9,684 nucleotides of DNA from Omnitrophica bacterium GWA2_52_8 (GTDB lineage Bacteria > Omnitrophota > Omnitrophia > Omnitrophales > Aquincolibacteriaceae): contig MHFC01000064.1 in assembly GCA_001804025.1 (NCBI GenBank), positions 9,714 through 19,397 on the forward strand. Reading direction: 5' to 3'. How positions within the stretch are numbered: the first letter of the stretch is position 1; every line of letters begins with the position of its first letter. The position numbers and the translations under genes are program-made. The notes below the pieces were generated by a model, which was not told the DNA's origin, searched no databases, and saw only the letters and a list, made by a program, of their open reading frames with translations. Positions 1-6,500 of this stretch are shown here, piece after piece.

Positions 1-105
1 GGAACCGACGACTACATCGGTCTATTTGACTACAATGTTAAAACTATTAGCGAGGCTTTGTCCGCCAAAGACGGATCCGCCTCGACAATGAAAGGCGGAA
101 AATAA
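1..105 (+). CDS. C-terminal end of a metal ABC transporter substrate-binding protein (partial)
   Basis: The first frame is open from the window edge to a TAA at 103-105 and encodes 34 residues, beginning GTDDYIGLFDYNVKTISEAL. The pattern of an aromatic-rich stretch, then YNV, a spacer and an L-x-x-AL helix matches the last helix of cluster A-I (ZnuA/MntC/TroA-like) metal-binding lipoproteins, where it reads roughly Y-x-x-x-x-x-x-N-V-x-x-L-x-x-AL. Such proteins capture Zn(II), Mn(II) or Fe(II) outside the inner membrane and deliver it to an ABC-3 permease. The next gene is exactly such a permease and starts immediately after this stop codon, which strengthens the call. The metal-binding residues lie upstream of the window, so the metal cannot be told. 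Confidence 0.72.
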   Translation, partial: GTDDYIGLFDYNVKTISEALSAKDGSASTMKGGK

Positions 106-924
106 ATGAGCGACCTTATCAATCTGATGACGTATCCGTTTTTCGCGTGTCTGGTTCTGACCGGCATTCACACCTATCTGGGCCAGCATGTTATTGAACG
201 CCAGGTTATTTTTGTCGACCTTTCACTGGCCCAGATTGCGGCCCTCGGTGCGAGTATCGCGCTTGTGACGGGCCATGAGCTGAACAGCCCGCTGTCTTAC
301 TGGCTTTCACTTGCGTTCACGGTGCTCGGGGCGGTCGTTTTTGCGTTCAGCCGTTTCAAAAAACAACTCATCCCGCAGGAGGCCGTGATCGGCGCTTCCT
401 ACGCCGTCTCCGCCGCGCTTTTGATTTTGGTTTTGAGCCTTGCCGATGAAGGTGACGAGCATATCCGCGAAGCCCTGATCGGAAAACTGCTTCTGGTTAC
501 CGGCCCGGAAGTCCTGAAGATGTTTTTGATCTACGCGGTCATCGGCATTTTCCATTATGTTGTGCGAGACAAATTCTTCCTGATTTCAAAAGGCCATGAA
601 GAGGCCGCAAAGAAACTGAATGTTTATTTCTGGGACTTCCTTTTTTACGTTTCTTTCGGAATCGTCGTTACGAGTTCCGTCAAAGTGGCGGGCGTGCTGC
701 TGGTGTTTTCGTTTCTGGTTATTCCCGCAGCCTGTTCGATTCTTTTTGCGCAGGCGATCAAAAACCGCCTGCTTGCGGGATGGACCATCGGCTTTGCGGC
801 GAGTGTTTTGGGCATGCTCGGTTCCTATTATTTTGACCTGCCGACGGCCCCCGCGATTATTTGTATTTTGGGAGCGGTGCTTTATGTCTCAATCTTTATC
901 AAGAACATGAGCCGGGCACAGTAA
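106..924 (+). CDS. metal ABC transporter permease, ABC-3 (ZnuB/MntB-like) family
   Basis: This 272-residue, very hydrophobic protein has about seven to eight predicted membrane spans and the usual length of ABC-3 family permeases, which form the inner-membrane channel of Zn/Mn/Fe importers. Recognisable family features are an N-terminal PFF segment, the HTYLGQHVIERQVIFVDLSL region with its D-LSLAQIAALGA motif (about residues 38-50), and the late segment SVKVAGVLLVFSFLVIPAACS (about 191-211), which matches the conserved 'K-x-x-G-x-L-L-V-x-x-x-L-x-x-P-A' block facing the ATPase. The ATG directly follows the stop of the upstream binding protein, with AAGGCGGA about 6 nt upstream as ribosome binding site. 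The ATPase gene is not in the window and may lie upstream. Metal specificity is not readable from the permease. Confidence 0.9.
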   Translation: MSDLINLMTYPFFACLVLTGIHTYLGQHVIERQVIFVDLSLAQIAALGASIALVTGHELNSPLSYWLSLAFTVLGAVVFAFSRFKKQLIPQEAVIGASYAVSAALLILVLSLADEGDEHIREALIGKLLLVTGPEVLKMFLIYAVIGIFHYVVRDKFFLISKGHEEAAKKLNVYFWDFLFYVSFGIVVTSSVKVAGVLLVFSFLVIPAACSILFAQAIKNRLLAGWTIGFAASVLGMLGSYYFDLPTAPAIICILGAVLYVSIFIKNMSRAQ

Positions 925-1545
925 ATGAAATCCGGCCCGGAGAGTCATTGGAACAGCGTATACCGGATGAAAACCCCGGAACAGGTGAGCTGGTTTCAGC
1001 CCCGCTTGGAAAAATCTCTTGAGCTGATCGCAATCTCGGGCGTTGATAAAAAAGAACGGATCCTGGATGCCGGGGGCGGTGCGTCAACTCTTGCAGGCGA
1101 CCTTCTCACGAGGGGATATGAAAATATTACGGTCCTCGATATTTCGGGGCAGGCGCTGCAAAAAGCGAAGGACCGGCTGGGAAAAACCGCTGACAACATG
1201 ACCTGGATTGAAGCAAACATTACCAAAGTTGATCTTTTGGAAGATAGTATTGCCCTCTGGCACGACCGGGCCGTCTTCCATTTTTTAACGGCAGAAAAAG
1301 ACAGATGGGCCTACGCCAAAACCCTCAATAAAGCCCTTAAGCCGGGCGGTTATTTGATTCTGGCTTGCTTCAGTCTTGAGGGACCCTCCAAGTGCAGCGG
1401 TTTAGAGGTCATGCGGTACAGCCCCGAAACACTGAGCCGGGAACTGGGCCCCGGTTTTTCACTGGTTCAAAGTGATTTTGAGAACCACAAAACACCTTTT
1501 GGGACACAGCAAAATTTTGTTTATTGTTTGTTTCGAAAGCGTTGA
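925..1545 (+). CDS. class I SAM-dependent methyltransferase
   Basis: The 206-residue protein has the Rossmann-fold methyltransferase signature. Motif I is ILDAGGGAST (46-55), the acidic ribose-binding position is D72 in VLDIS, the motif IV region is IALWHDRAVFHFL (109-121), and LKPGGYLIL (138-146) is the usual post-motif strand. The N-terminus HWNSVYRMKTPEQVSWFQP is typical of a small-molecule methyltransferase group often annotated as thiopurine or tellurite-resistance-like, though the substrate here is unknown. Its ATG directly abuts the permease stop codon (TAA at 922-924) and has no clear Shine-Dalgarno sequence, so it is probably translated by coupling within the metal-transport operon. 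That placement might hint at a role with metal or metalloid compounds, but methyltransferases of this type also occur as passengers. Confident on fold, not on substrate. Confidence 0.88.
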   Translation: MKSGPESHWNSVYRMKTPEQVSWFQPRLEKSLELIAISGVDKKERILDAGGGASTLAGDLLTRGYENITVLDISGQALQKAKDRLGKTADNMTWIEANITKVDLLEDSIALWHDRAVFHFLTAEKDRWAYAKTLNKALKPGGYLILACFSLEGPSKCSGLEVMRYSPETLSRELGPGFSLVQSDFENHKTPFGTQQNFVYCLFRKR

Positions 1546-1605
1546 GCTGATGCAGTCCGTCAAAAAAAATCTTTGTCGACGATAAGATGCATTGCGGGTA
1601 CCGCT

Positions 1606-1634
1606 ACCGGCTGCCGGCGCCGTCAGGTTTTTTT
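1606..1634 (+). terminator. candidate intrinsic terminator after the metal-transport operon
   Basis: An imperfect GC-rich hairpin pairs ACC-GGC-GC (from 1606) with GC-GTC-GGT (to 1628), with one mismatch, one bulge and a G-U pair, around a CGGC loop. It runs straight into seven T residues at 1628-1634. It lies about 60 nt after the methyltransferase stop. The stem is imperfect, so this is a moderate call. Confidence 0.42.
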
Positions 1635-1729
1635 GTTTGTTCCGGGCCCGCCGTTCCCCTAAAATGGCGCCAGTCACGCAATCCCGCTTTTAACTGAGCT
1701 TTTGCAAAATGGCCGGTGCCCATAGGGGA

Positions 1730-1859
1730 CAGGCAGTGAAGTATTGCCTGATAATCATAAAGAGGCACCCCCGTTGAGGGAATCTGGTAAATTGTAATTT
1801 ATGAAAAAACCAGAACCCAGCCCCGAAAGGGCGACGGTTATTAACCAAACGGAGGTGCC
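1730..1859 (+). ncRNA. structured leader of an IS110-type element, possible bridge RNA remnant
   Basis: Directly upstream of the truncated IS110 recombinase start lies a strongly foldable segment. CAGGCAGT (1730-1737) pairs with ATTGCCTG (1743-1750), including one G-U pair. Then GGCACCCCCGTT (1764-1775) pairs with AACGGAGGTGCC (1848-1859), 11 of 12, enclosing three smaller hairpins: TCTGGT/ACCAGA (1783-1788/1809-1814), GCCC/GGGC (1820-1823/1829-1832) and GGTT/AACC (1836-1839/1843-1846). In the IS110 group, the non-coding stretch between the left end and the recombinase gene encodes the bridge RNA (about 177 nt in IS621), with a 5' stem-loop followed by two loops that select target and donor DNA. 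The order here, a 5' stem-loop and then a larger branched domain ending at the recombinase ATG, fits this. No guide or donor pairing can be verified, because the element's ends are not known. Confidence 0.4.
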
Positions 1860-1861
1860 AG

Positions 1862-1900
1862 ATGGAATTGTATGGCGCAATCGATTTACATTCAAACACA
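1862..1900 (+). pseudogene. N-terminal fragment of an IS110-family transposase, cut by IS4 insertion
   Basis: The ATG at 1862 opens MELYGAIDLHSNT and is then interrupted by the end of the IS4-family element, after which the fused frame stops within a few codons. The sequence M-x-L-Y-x-A-I-D-L-H-S-N is the recognisable start of a group of IS110-family recombinases, whose RuvC-like DEDD domain has its first catalytic aspartate in this strand (D8 here). GGAGGTGCC just upstream supplies a ribosome binding site about 5 nt before the ATG. Only about 13 codons remain of a gene normally 300-400 codons long, and no continuation is found on the other side of the IS4 element, so the recombinase is dead here. 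The identification rests on a short peptide plus the structured leader. Confidence 0.6.
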
Positions 1901-1916
1901 CTGCTGTCCCAACATT
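1899..1916 (+). repeat. left terminal inverted repeat of the IS4-family element
   Basis: CACTGCTGTCCCAACATT pairs with the right end at 3200-3217 with one mismatch. The transposase stop codon (1915-1917 read on the minus strand) overlaps the inner edge of this repeat, so coding sequence runs to the very end of the element. Confidence 0.88.
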
Positions 1917-3081
1917 AGTTGAATAGTAGTAATTGGTTAGGACTTTCGTGGTGCTCGGTTTCGTAATCAAAGTCCGTAAGTACTTGTAGCATAGGCACTT
2001 TTTCAAATAGGGTGACGCTCAAAATCTGTAGAATTGTGTAAAGGCTGTGGTCGAGTCCCAGTCGCTTTTTGAGAATGGCCACCAGGACATAAACCGAAAC
2101 GGCGGTCCAGACCTGGGTCTTGACGGCGTTTTCTGAGGTGCCGTAAAAGACTTTGATTCTCAGATGCTGCTTGATCCATTTGAAAAATAGTTCTACCTGC
2201 CAGCGGCATTTGTAAAGCTGAGCAATCGTCAAAGCGGGCAAGAAAAAGTTGTTGGTCAGAAACGAGAGGCGCTTTTTTGTTTCGGCATCGAAGTAGCGAA
2301 CGCGCCGGAGTTTCTCCGGATAAGCTTCGGCTGAATAGAAAGTCGCAAGCATGATGGTTTGATCCGAGATCAATCCGGAGGATTTGTCGATCGCATGCGA
2401 ATAGAGTCTTCGGAATTGGAAATTGCTTTTGGAACGAATGACAAAGAAAGCCAGGGCTTGATGGAACCGGTAAAGACGCTCGAAATCGAGATAGCCGCGA
2501 TCCAGGACGTAGAAGGAGCCGGGTTCTGGAATGAGATCGTCCAAGACATTGACATCGTGGACTTTTCCCTCGGTAATCTGGATAAACGAAGGGATCGAGC
2601 CGCGCAGATCCAGAAGCGTGTGGAGCTTGACGGCGGCCTTGTGTTTTCGGAATCTCGCCCAGGGAAAAAGAGAAAGACACAGATCGATTGTGGTCGAGTC
2701 GAAGGCATAAACGGTTTGATCGAGTTCGACCCCGAAAGGATCGTCGGCATAAAGATGCCGTGCTGTGTGAACCAGGACTTGGGCAAAGTCGGCCCAGATT
2801 CGCCAGTCGCGCGTTTCGTTGGCATGGGCCAGATTGTTGCGGGAAATTCCTCCGCGGATTCCCATGTGATAAAGTTTGTTGCTCATGGCCCGAAGGCAGG
2901 CTTCGATATCGCGCAGGCTTTCCCGGTAACTCAACTGCGCGAAGGCCATCACCAGAAATTGATCGAGGCATGAAAATGTTTTTGTTTTGTAGTCGCCGTG
3001 GTAACGCTGGACGCATTTGCGAAACTCCGGAAGCGGCAGATGCTCCATGACTTGGGTGAAAATAGTTTTGCCAGTATTCAT
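1915..3081 (-). CDS. IS4-family DDE transposase
   Basis: The 388-residue protein is full length for its family and uninterrupted. It begins with an alpha-helical domain (about residues 5-80, resembling DUF4372: TIFTQVMEHLP, then FSCLDQFLVMAFAQLSYRESLRDIE) and continues with an RNase H-like catalytic domain. The first catalytic aspartate is D128 in YAFDSTTIDL and the second is D194 in YVLDRGYLDF. The glutamate lies in the IS4 signature Y-x2-R-x3-E-x6-K, seen as Y290, R293, E297 and K304 in QLYKCRWQVELFFKWIKQHL. It catalyses cut-and-paste transposition of the surrounding element by binding its terminal repeats. AAGGGA lies about 8 nt upstream of the ATG on the minus strand. All catalytic residues are present, so it may be active. 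Confidence 0.95.
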   Translation of the reverse strand: MNTGKTIFTQVMEHLPLPEFRKCVQRYHGDYKTKTFSCLDQFLVMAFAQLSYRESLRDIEACLRAMSNKLYHMGIRGGISRNNLAHANETRDWRIWADFAQVLVHTARHLYADDPFGVELDQTVYAFDSTTIDLCLSLFPWARFRKHKAAVKLHTLLDLRGSIPSFIQITEGKVHDVNVLDDLIPEPGSFYVLDRGYLDFERLYRFHQALAFFVIRSKSNFQFRRLYSHAIDKSSGLISDQTIMLATFYSAEAYPEKLRRVRYFDAETKKRLSFLTNNFFLPALTIAQLYKCRWQVELFFKWIKQHLRIKVFYGTSENAVKTQVWTAVSVYVLVAILKKRLGLDHSLYTILQILSVTLFEKVPMLQVLTDFDYETEHHESPNQLLLFN

Positions 3082-3199
3082 AAGCCATCCCTTTCTTGGA
3101 ACTGGAATGGCTAAAGCGTACCGGCGATTTCAAATCGATTACAGACATTTTGGGTAATAACATGTTAACTCTCAATGAGTTGCAACAAATCCTAAATCA

Positions 3200-3217
3200 A
3201 ACGTTGGGACAGCAGTG
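3200..3217 (-). repeat. right terminal inverted repeat of the IS4-family element
   Basis: AACGTTGGGACAGCAGTG is the reverse complement of the left repeat except at one position. It lies 118 bp upstream of the transposase start, leaving room for the transposase promoter inside the element. Confidence 0.88.
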
Positions 3218-3233
3218 ATACAATCACTATAAA
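3204..3233 (+). promoter_or_regulatory. possible hybrid promoter at the IS right end, reading into the kinase gene
   Basis: TTGGGA (3204-3209) in the IS right terminal repeat is followed after 18 bp by TATAAA (3228-3233) in the flank. This resembles a sigma-70 -35/-10 pair pointing toward the kinase gene about 87 bp downstream. Hybrid promoters of this kind are known for several IS elements. The match is modest and the surrounding AT-rich region could supply other promoters. Confidence 0.25.
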
Positions 3234-3319
3234 ATGAACATTGGAAAAAACTTATTCGTTAAAACATTTAATAAGCCCTTATTATTGGTTTATTTTTAAC
3301 ATGGAAATGTGAAACCTTT

Positions 3320-4891
3320 ATGGAATCCGTTATGGTAAGTCATAAAAAAAATATTCTGGTGGTGGAAGATAATCCGTCGCTGCAGCAAATTATTCCTGTC
3401 CGGTTATCGCATGACAGTCATGCGGATTTTAATGTGGAGGTGGTTTCGTCCCTGGCGGAATGTCTGAAGAATGTCGAAAAACAAAGACCCGATTTGATCC
3501 TGCTTGATCTGGGGCTTCCGGACTGCGATGGAATCGAGACCTATAAGCAAGTAAGGCAGAATGCCGCGGCGGTCCCGATTGTTATTTTAACGGCACTGAA
3601 TGATGATCTTTATGCGACGGAAGCCATGCGATTGGGGGCGCAGGACTATTTCGTCAAATCTTTCTTTGATATGAAGCGGCTGTCCAGAGATGTGACATTT
3701 GCCATCCGGCGGTCGGAAGCCGCAAGGATAAATGGGCTGAAAATTCAGGAAATCATAAAAGTTTTTGAAAGCGCGGATATCGGGATCCTGGCGTTGGGGA
3801 ACGATCAGAAGATTATTGCATTTAATGCATACGCAAAAACAAAACTTCATCTTGATTCAAACGATTCCGCGCAGTTCAATTTCAGTCAATTTTTTCCTGA
3901 TAGGACATGGAAAAAAGCCGAAGCGATGCTGGGTTCAAATGATGCCGGGACAATGCACGGGGACCTTGAAATGCGGGCTCTTATGGGAAACGTGCTCGAC
4001 GTTGAAGCGGCGATCTGTTGTCTGGCCGGCGAAGCGGAGGAACGCGAAAATTTGCCAAAGGTTTTTCTGTTTCATGACGTTTCGGACAAAAAAAGGGCGA
4101 TGCGGTATCTTGAGGAAAACAACCTGCAGCTCGAAAAATTTTCCAAGCAACTGTCTTTGACGAATGAAAAACTCAAAAAAACAGATGAGTTCAAATCAAA
4201 TTTTCTTGCGGCGGCTTCTCACGAATTGAGGGCGCCGTTGACGTCGATTAAAGGGTATGTTTCCATGATTTTAAAAGGCCAGGCGGGCGCCCTGACCGAT
4301 AAACAAAAACGGTATCTCGAGAATGTTGAAAATTGCGGAGACCGGCTGCACCGGCTGGTAAACAGCCTTTTGAATATCAGTGAAATCGAGATGGGTCTCA
4401 CAAAAATGAATATTGTGCTAACCGATATTACGCCGTTGGTTCAGGAGGAAGTCCGGCTGTTTGAAGTGCAGGCGGGCAATAAGTCCATCTCCATGGACCT
4501 CAATATCGATTCTCCCTTAACCGGTATTTATTGCGACCCCGATCAAATTCGCCAGGTGATCGATAATTTGCTTAGCAATGCCGTCAAATATACCCGCAAA
4601 AAAGGCAGCATTTTCCTGCGTGTTTCGAATGCCGGAGCCGGTGTGACCGTCCGGGTGGAGGATTCCGGTATCGGAATCAGGAAAGCGGACTTGGAAAAGA
4701 TCTTTGAGCCGTTTAATGATCTGAATCGTTTTGATGATGAGAAAAAAAATGAAGAGAGCAGCGGCTTGGGATTGAGCTTGGTGAAAAGGATTATCGAGGC
4801 TCACGGCGGCACGATAAAAGTTGAAAGTAAAATCGGTAAAGGAACGGCGTTTTCAATTTTTTTCCCGGCAGACAGGAGAAAGAATTCTTAG
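3320..4891 (+). CDS. soluble hybrid sensor histidine kinase (REC-PAS-HisKA-HATPase)
   Basis: The protein starts with a response-regulator receiver domain (about residues 9-130; acidic D17, phospho-acceptor D63 in LLDLGLP, T91, K113). A PAS-like sensory region follows (about 140-255), then a coiled-coil linker (about 256-290), a HisKA domain with the phospho-histidine H301 in ASHELRAPLTSIKGY, and a HATPase domain. The ATPase domain shows the N box DNLLSNAVKY (415-424), G1 EDSGIGI (447-453), F box IFEPF (461-465) and G2 SGLGLSL (481-487). All kinase motifs look intact. No membrane segment or signal peptide is visible, so it senses a cytoplasmic cue or receives phosphate through its N-terminal receiver domain. 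The downstream NtrC-type regulator is the obvious partner. The start is uncertain: ATG at 3332 (MVSHKKNILV) mirrors the regulator's MIPKKNILV and may be the real one. An IS4 element ends only 103 bp upstream. Confidence 0.93.
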   Translation: MESVMVSHKKNILVVEDNPSLQQIIPVRLSHDSHADFNVEVVSSLAECLKNVEKQRPDLILLDLGLPDCDGIETYKQVRQNAAAVPIVILTALNDDLYATEAMRLGAQDYFVKSFFDMKRLSRDVTFAIRRSEAARINGLKIQEIIKVFESADIGILALGNDQKIIAFNAYAKTKLHLDSNDSAQFNFSQFFPDRTWKKAEAMLGSNDAGTMHGDLEMRALMGNVLDVEAAICCLAGEAEERENLPKVFLFHDVSDKKRAMRYLEENNLQLEKFSKQLSLTNEKLKKTDEFKSNFLAAASHELRAPLTSIKGYVSMILKGQAGALTDKQKRYLENVENCGDRLHRLVNSLLNISEIEMGLTKMNIVLTDITPLVQEEVRLFEVQAGNKSISMDLNIDSPLTGIYCDPDQIRQVIDNLLSNAVKYTRKKGSIFLRVSNAGAGVTVRVEDSGIGIRKADLEKIFEPFNDLNRFDDEKKNEESSGLGLSLVKRIIEAHGGTIKVESKIGKGTAFSIFFPADRRKNS

Positions 4892-4909
4892 TGAAATGCG
4901 TCCGGAAAA

Positions 4910-4954
4910 GAGCGCGAAATATTCTGACACGTTAATTCCGCGCTCGAAATTTTT
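4910..4954 (+). terminator. intrinsic terminator after the kinase gene
   Basis: GAGCGCG (4910-4916) pairs with CGCGCTC (4939-4945). After one A-C mismatch, AAT/ATT extends the stem around a 14-nt loop. Five T residues follow at 4950-4954. It lies 19 nt after the kinase stop codon. Confidence 0.6.
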
Positions 4955-5019
4955 GCGACTCTGTTTTGTGTCCTCACCCTGGATGAATTATGCATTTCTT
5001 AAACAAGACAGAGAAGCTG

Positions 5020-5064
5020 GGCAAGCCGGCAGGAGGATGAATCCCGCCGGCTTGCCGAATTTTT
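5020..5064 (+). terminator. strong intrinsic terminator or attenuator just before the regulator gene
   Basis: An 11-bp perfect stem, GGCAAGCCGGC (5020-5030) with GCCGGCTTGCC (5046-5056), can extend inward by GGA/TCC after one mismatch. Five T residues follow at 5060-5064. It is the second terminator in this 210-nt gap and ends only 37 nt before the regulator ATG. A regulator transcript beginning upstream of it would therefore have to read through, making it a leader attenuator or a backup terminator. Confidence 0.72.
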
Positions 5065-5101
5065 CAAGAACATGAATCGATATTAAGGTGCGAAACCCCG
5101 T

Positions 5102-6475
5102 ATGATCCCCAAAAAAAATATTCTGGTGATTGATGATGATCCGATGATCCGCGAAGTGGTGTCTGAAACTTTGTCCGCCGCCGGTTATGAAGTGCGTGAG
5201 GCCGCTTCAGGGGCAAAGGGGCTTGAACATATCGCCAAACAAAAACCTCACCTTGTTTTTTTGGATATCCGCATCGGTGCGACCGAAGACGGCTTGGTGA
5301 TTTTACAGCAGATCAAAAAAAAGTATCCGGAACTTGCGGTCATCATGATGAGCGCTCACGGCACGATCAAAACGGCATTGCGCAGTATCAAACTGGGAGC
5401 TTACGACTATTTGGAAAAACCATTTGAGCTTGAAGATCTGGAACTTAAAGCCAAACTTTATTTTGAGAAATATGAATTGTCTGAGGAGGTTATCGAGCTG
5501 CGGCGCGAGCTGGGTCCGGACTACATGTTTAAACGTATCATCGGTAAAAGCGGTGCGATGGAGAAGGTGTTTGATCTGATGGATGTGGCCGCCAAGAGCG
5601 ATATCAATACCCTTTTATTCGGAGAAAGCGGTACGGGCAAAGAGCTTATTGCCCGCGCCATTCATCTTAACAGCGACCGTAAAGAAGGCCCCTTTGTGGC
5701 CGTGAATTGTATGGCCATTCCCGATAATCTCCTGGAAAGTGAATTGTTCGGGCATGAAAAAGGGGCATTTACGGGAGCGGTCCAACAGCGCATCGGAAAG
5801 TTCGAGCAGGCCCAAACCGGAACGATTTTTTTGGATGAAATCGGGGATCTGTCGATGCCTCTTCAGGGAAAACTCCTTCGTGTCCTGCAAGAAAGGGAAG
5901 TCGAGCGGGTAGGCGGGAAAGAAGTTGTGCCAATCGATGTGCGGTTTATTTTCGCGACGCATGTTGATTTGCAGGAAAAGATTCGCGGCGGTCAGTTCCG
6001 GGAAGATTTATTTTTCAGAATGCACGTGCTGCCGATCGTGATTCCGCCTTTGCGAAAACGTGCGGAAGACATTGCTGAGCTCGTCATGTATTTTTTGGAG
6101 GAGAAACAGCGCGGGAAAAATCCGGCCCAGATAGAACCCGCCGCGCTTGAGGATCTCATGCGGTATTCATGGCCGGGAAATGTGCGCGAATTGGAAAATT
6201 TTATCGAGCGGATTCTTGCGATTAAATCTTCCGAGAAACCATTGGTAATACGCCGATCCGATATTGTGGCGCTGGGCCATTTGACGTCACAGAATACCGC
6301 AGATGATGACGCTGCGGGGATCTCGGAAGCCGAAACGCTGAACGATGCCGAGAAAATCATGATCCGGCAGGCGCTTGAGCGGCATCGCCAAAATGTCAGC
6401 AAAGCGGCCAAAAGTTTGTCGATCAGCAGAGACACCCTTTATCGCAAGATGAGGAAATATTCTATCCGCGCATAG
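5102..6475 (+). CDS. NtrC-type sigma-54-dependent response regulator
   Basis: This 457-residue bacterial enhancer-binding protein has three domains. The receiver (about 5-120) carries D11-D13, phospho-acceptor D55, S84 and K106. The AAA+ domain (about 146-375) carries Walker A GESGTGKE (174-181), the sigma-54-contacting loop GAFTGA (221-226), Walker B TIFLDEIGD (241-249) and the SWPGNVREL sensor II region (356-364). A Fis-type helix-turn-helix closes the protein (about 429-452, NVSKAAKSLSISRDTLYRKM). When phosphorylated it should oligomerise on upstream sites and use ATP to open sigma-54 promoters. The receiver's beta3-alpha3 loop, DIRIGATEDG, is one residue longer than usual and lacks the common proline. 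The ribosome binding site is AAGGTG, about 11 nt before the ATG. The kinase lies upstream, and a matching sigma-54 promoter with tandem palindromes lies downstream. Confidence 0.97.
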   Translation: MIPKKNILVIDDDPMIREVVSETLSAAGYEVREAASGAKGLEHIAKQKPHLVFLDIRIGATEDGLVILQQIKKKYPELAVIMMSAHGTIKTALRSIKLGAYDYLEKPFELEDLELKAKLYFEKYELSEEVIELRRELGPDYMFKRIIGKSGAMEKVFDLMDVAAKSDINTLLFGESGTGKELIARAIHLNSDRKEGPFVAVNCMAIPDNLLESELFGHEKGAFTGAVQQRIGKFEQAQTGTIFLDEIGDLSMPLQGKLLRVLQEREVERVGGKEVVPIDVRFIFATHVDLQEKIRGGQFREDLFFRMHVLPIVIPPLRKRAEDIAELVMYFLEEKQRGKNPAQIEPAALEDLMRYSWPGNVRELENFIERILAIKSSEKPLVIRRSDIVALGHLTSQNTADDDAAGISEAETLNDAEKIMIRQALERHRQNVSKAAKSLSISRDTLYRKMRKYSIRA

Positions 6476-6500
6476 CGCATGAGGCATTCCACTCTTTTAA

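Larger units (their letters stand above)
1899..3217 (-). mobile_element. intact IS4-family insertion sequence, about 1.3 kb
   Basis: The element is bounded by 18-bp terminal inverted repeats, CACTGCTGTCCCAACATT at 1899-1916 and AACGTTGGGACAGCAGTG at 3200-3217, which match at 17 of 18 positions. It contains a single full-length transposase on the minus strand. The outermost CA/TG could belong to the flanks, giving 1901-3215 instead. No direct target duplication is visible: the left flank ends in CATTCAAACA and the right begins ATACAATCAC. IS4-family elements normally leave one, so a later rearrangement or deletion next to the element is likely. The left neighbour is the IS110 fragment and the right neighbour is the promoter region of the kinase gene. 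Confidence 0.9.

Noticed and set aside
1459..2006. Minus-strand frames of 69-83 codons between the methyltransferase and the IS element
   Set aside because: They span the IS boundary, the terminator-like hairpin and the IS110 leader, have no family character, and overlap better-supported features.
2359..2973. 204-codon open frame on the plus strand inside the IS4 transposase gene
   Set aside because: It is wholly antisense to a transposase with all catalytic motifs intact, has no recognisable protein character and no ribosome binding site of note.
2003..3175. 390-codon minus-strand frame overlapping the transposase gene
   Set aside because: The product is Arg/Ser/Leu-rich low-complexity sequence typical of a shifted reading of a real gene; the other frame holds the DDE and YREK residues.
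4995..5010. TTCTTAAACAAGACA as a third regulator site upstream of the regulator gene (autoregulation)
   Set aside because: Half-sites resemble the palindromes at 6730 and 6760, but the spacing between arms differs and there is no partner site or sigma-54 promoter next to it.
5038..5076. Tiny leader peptide (12 codons) starting inside the terminator hairpin with AGGAGG upstream
   Set aside because: The AGGAGG is only 1 nt from the ATG, too close to work, and is buried in the hairpin loop; likely chance.
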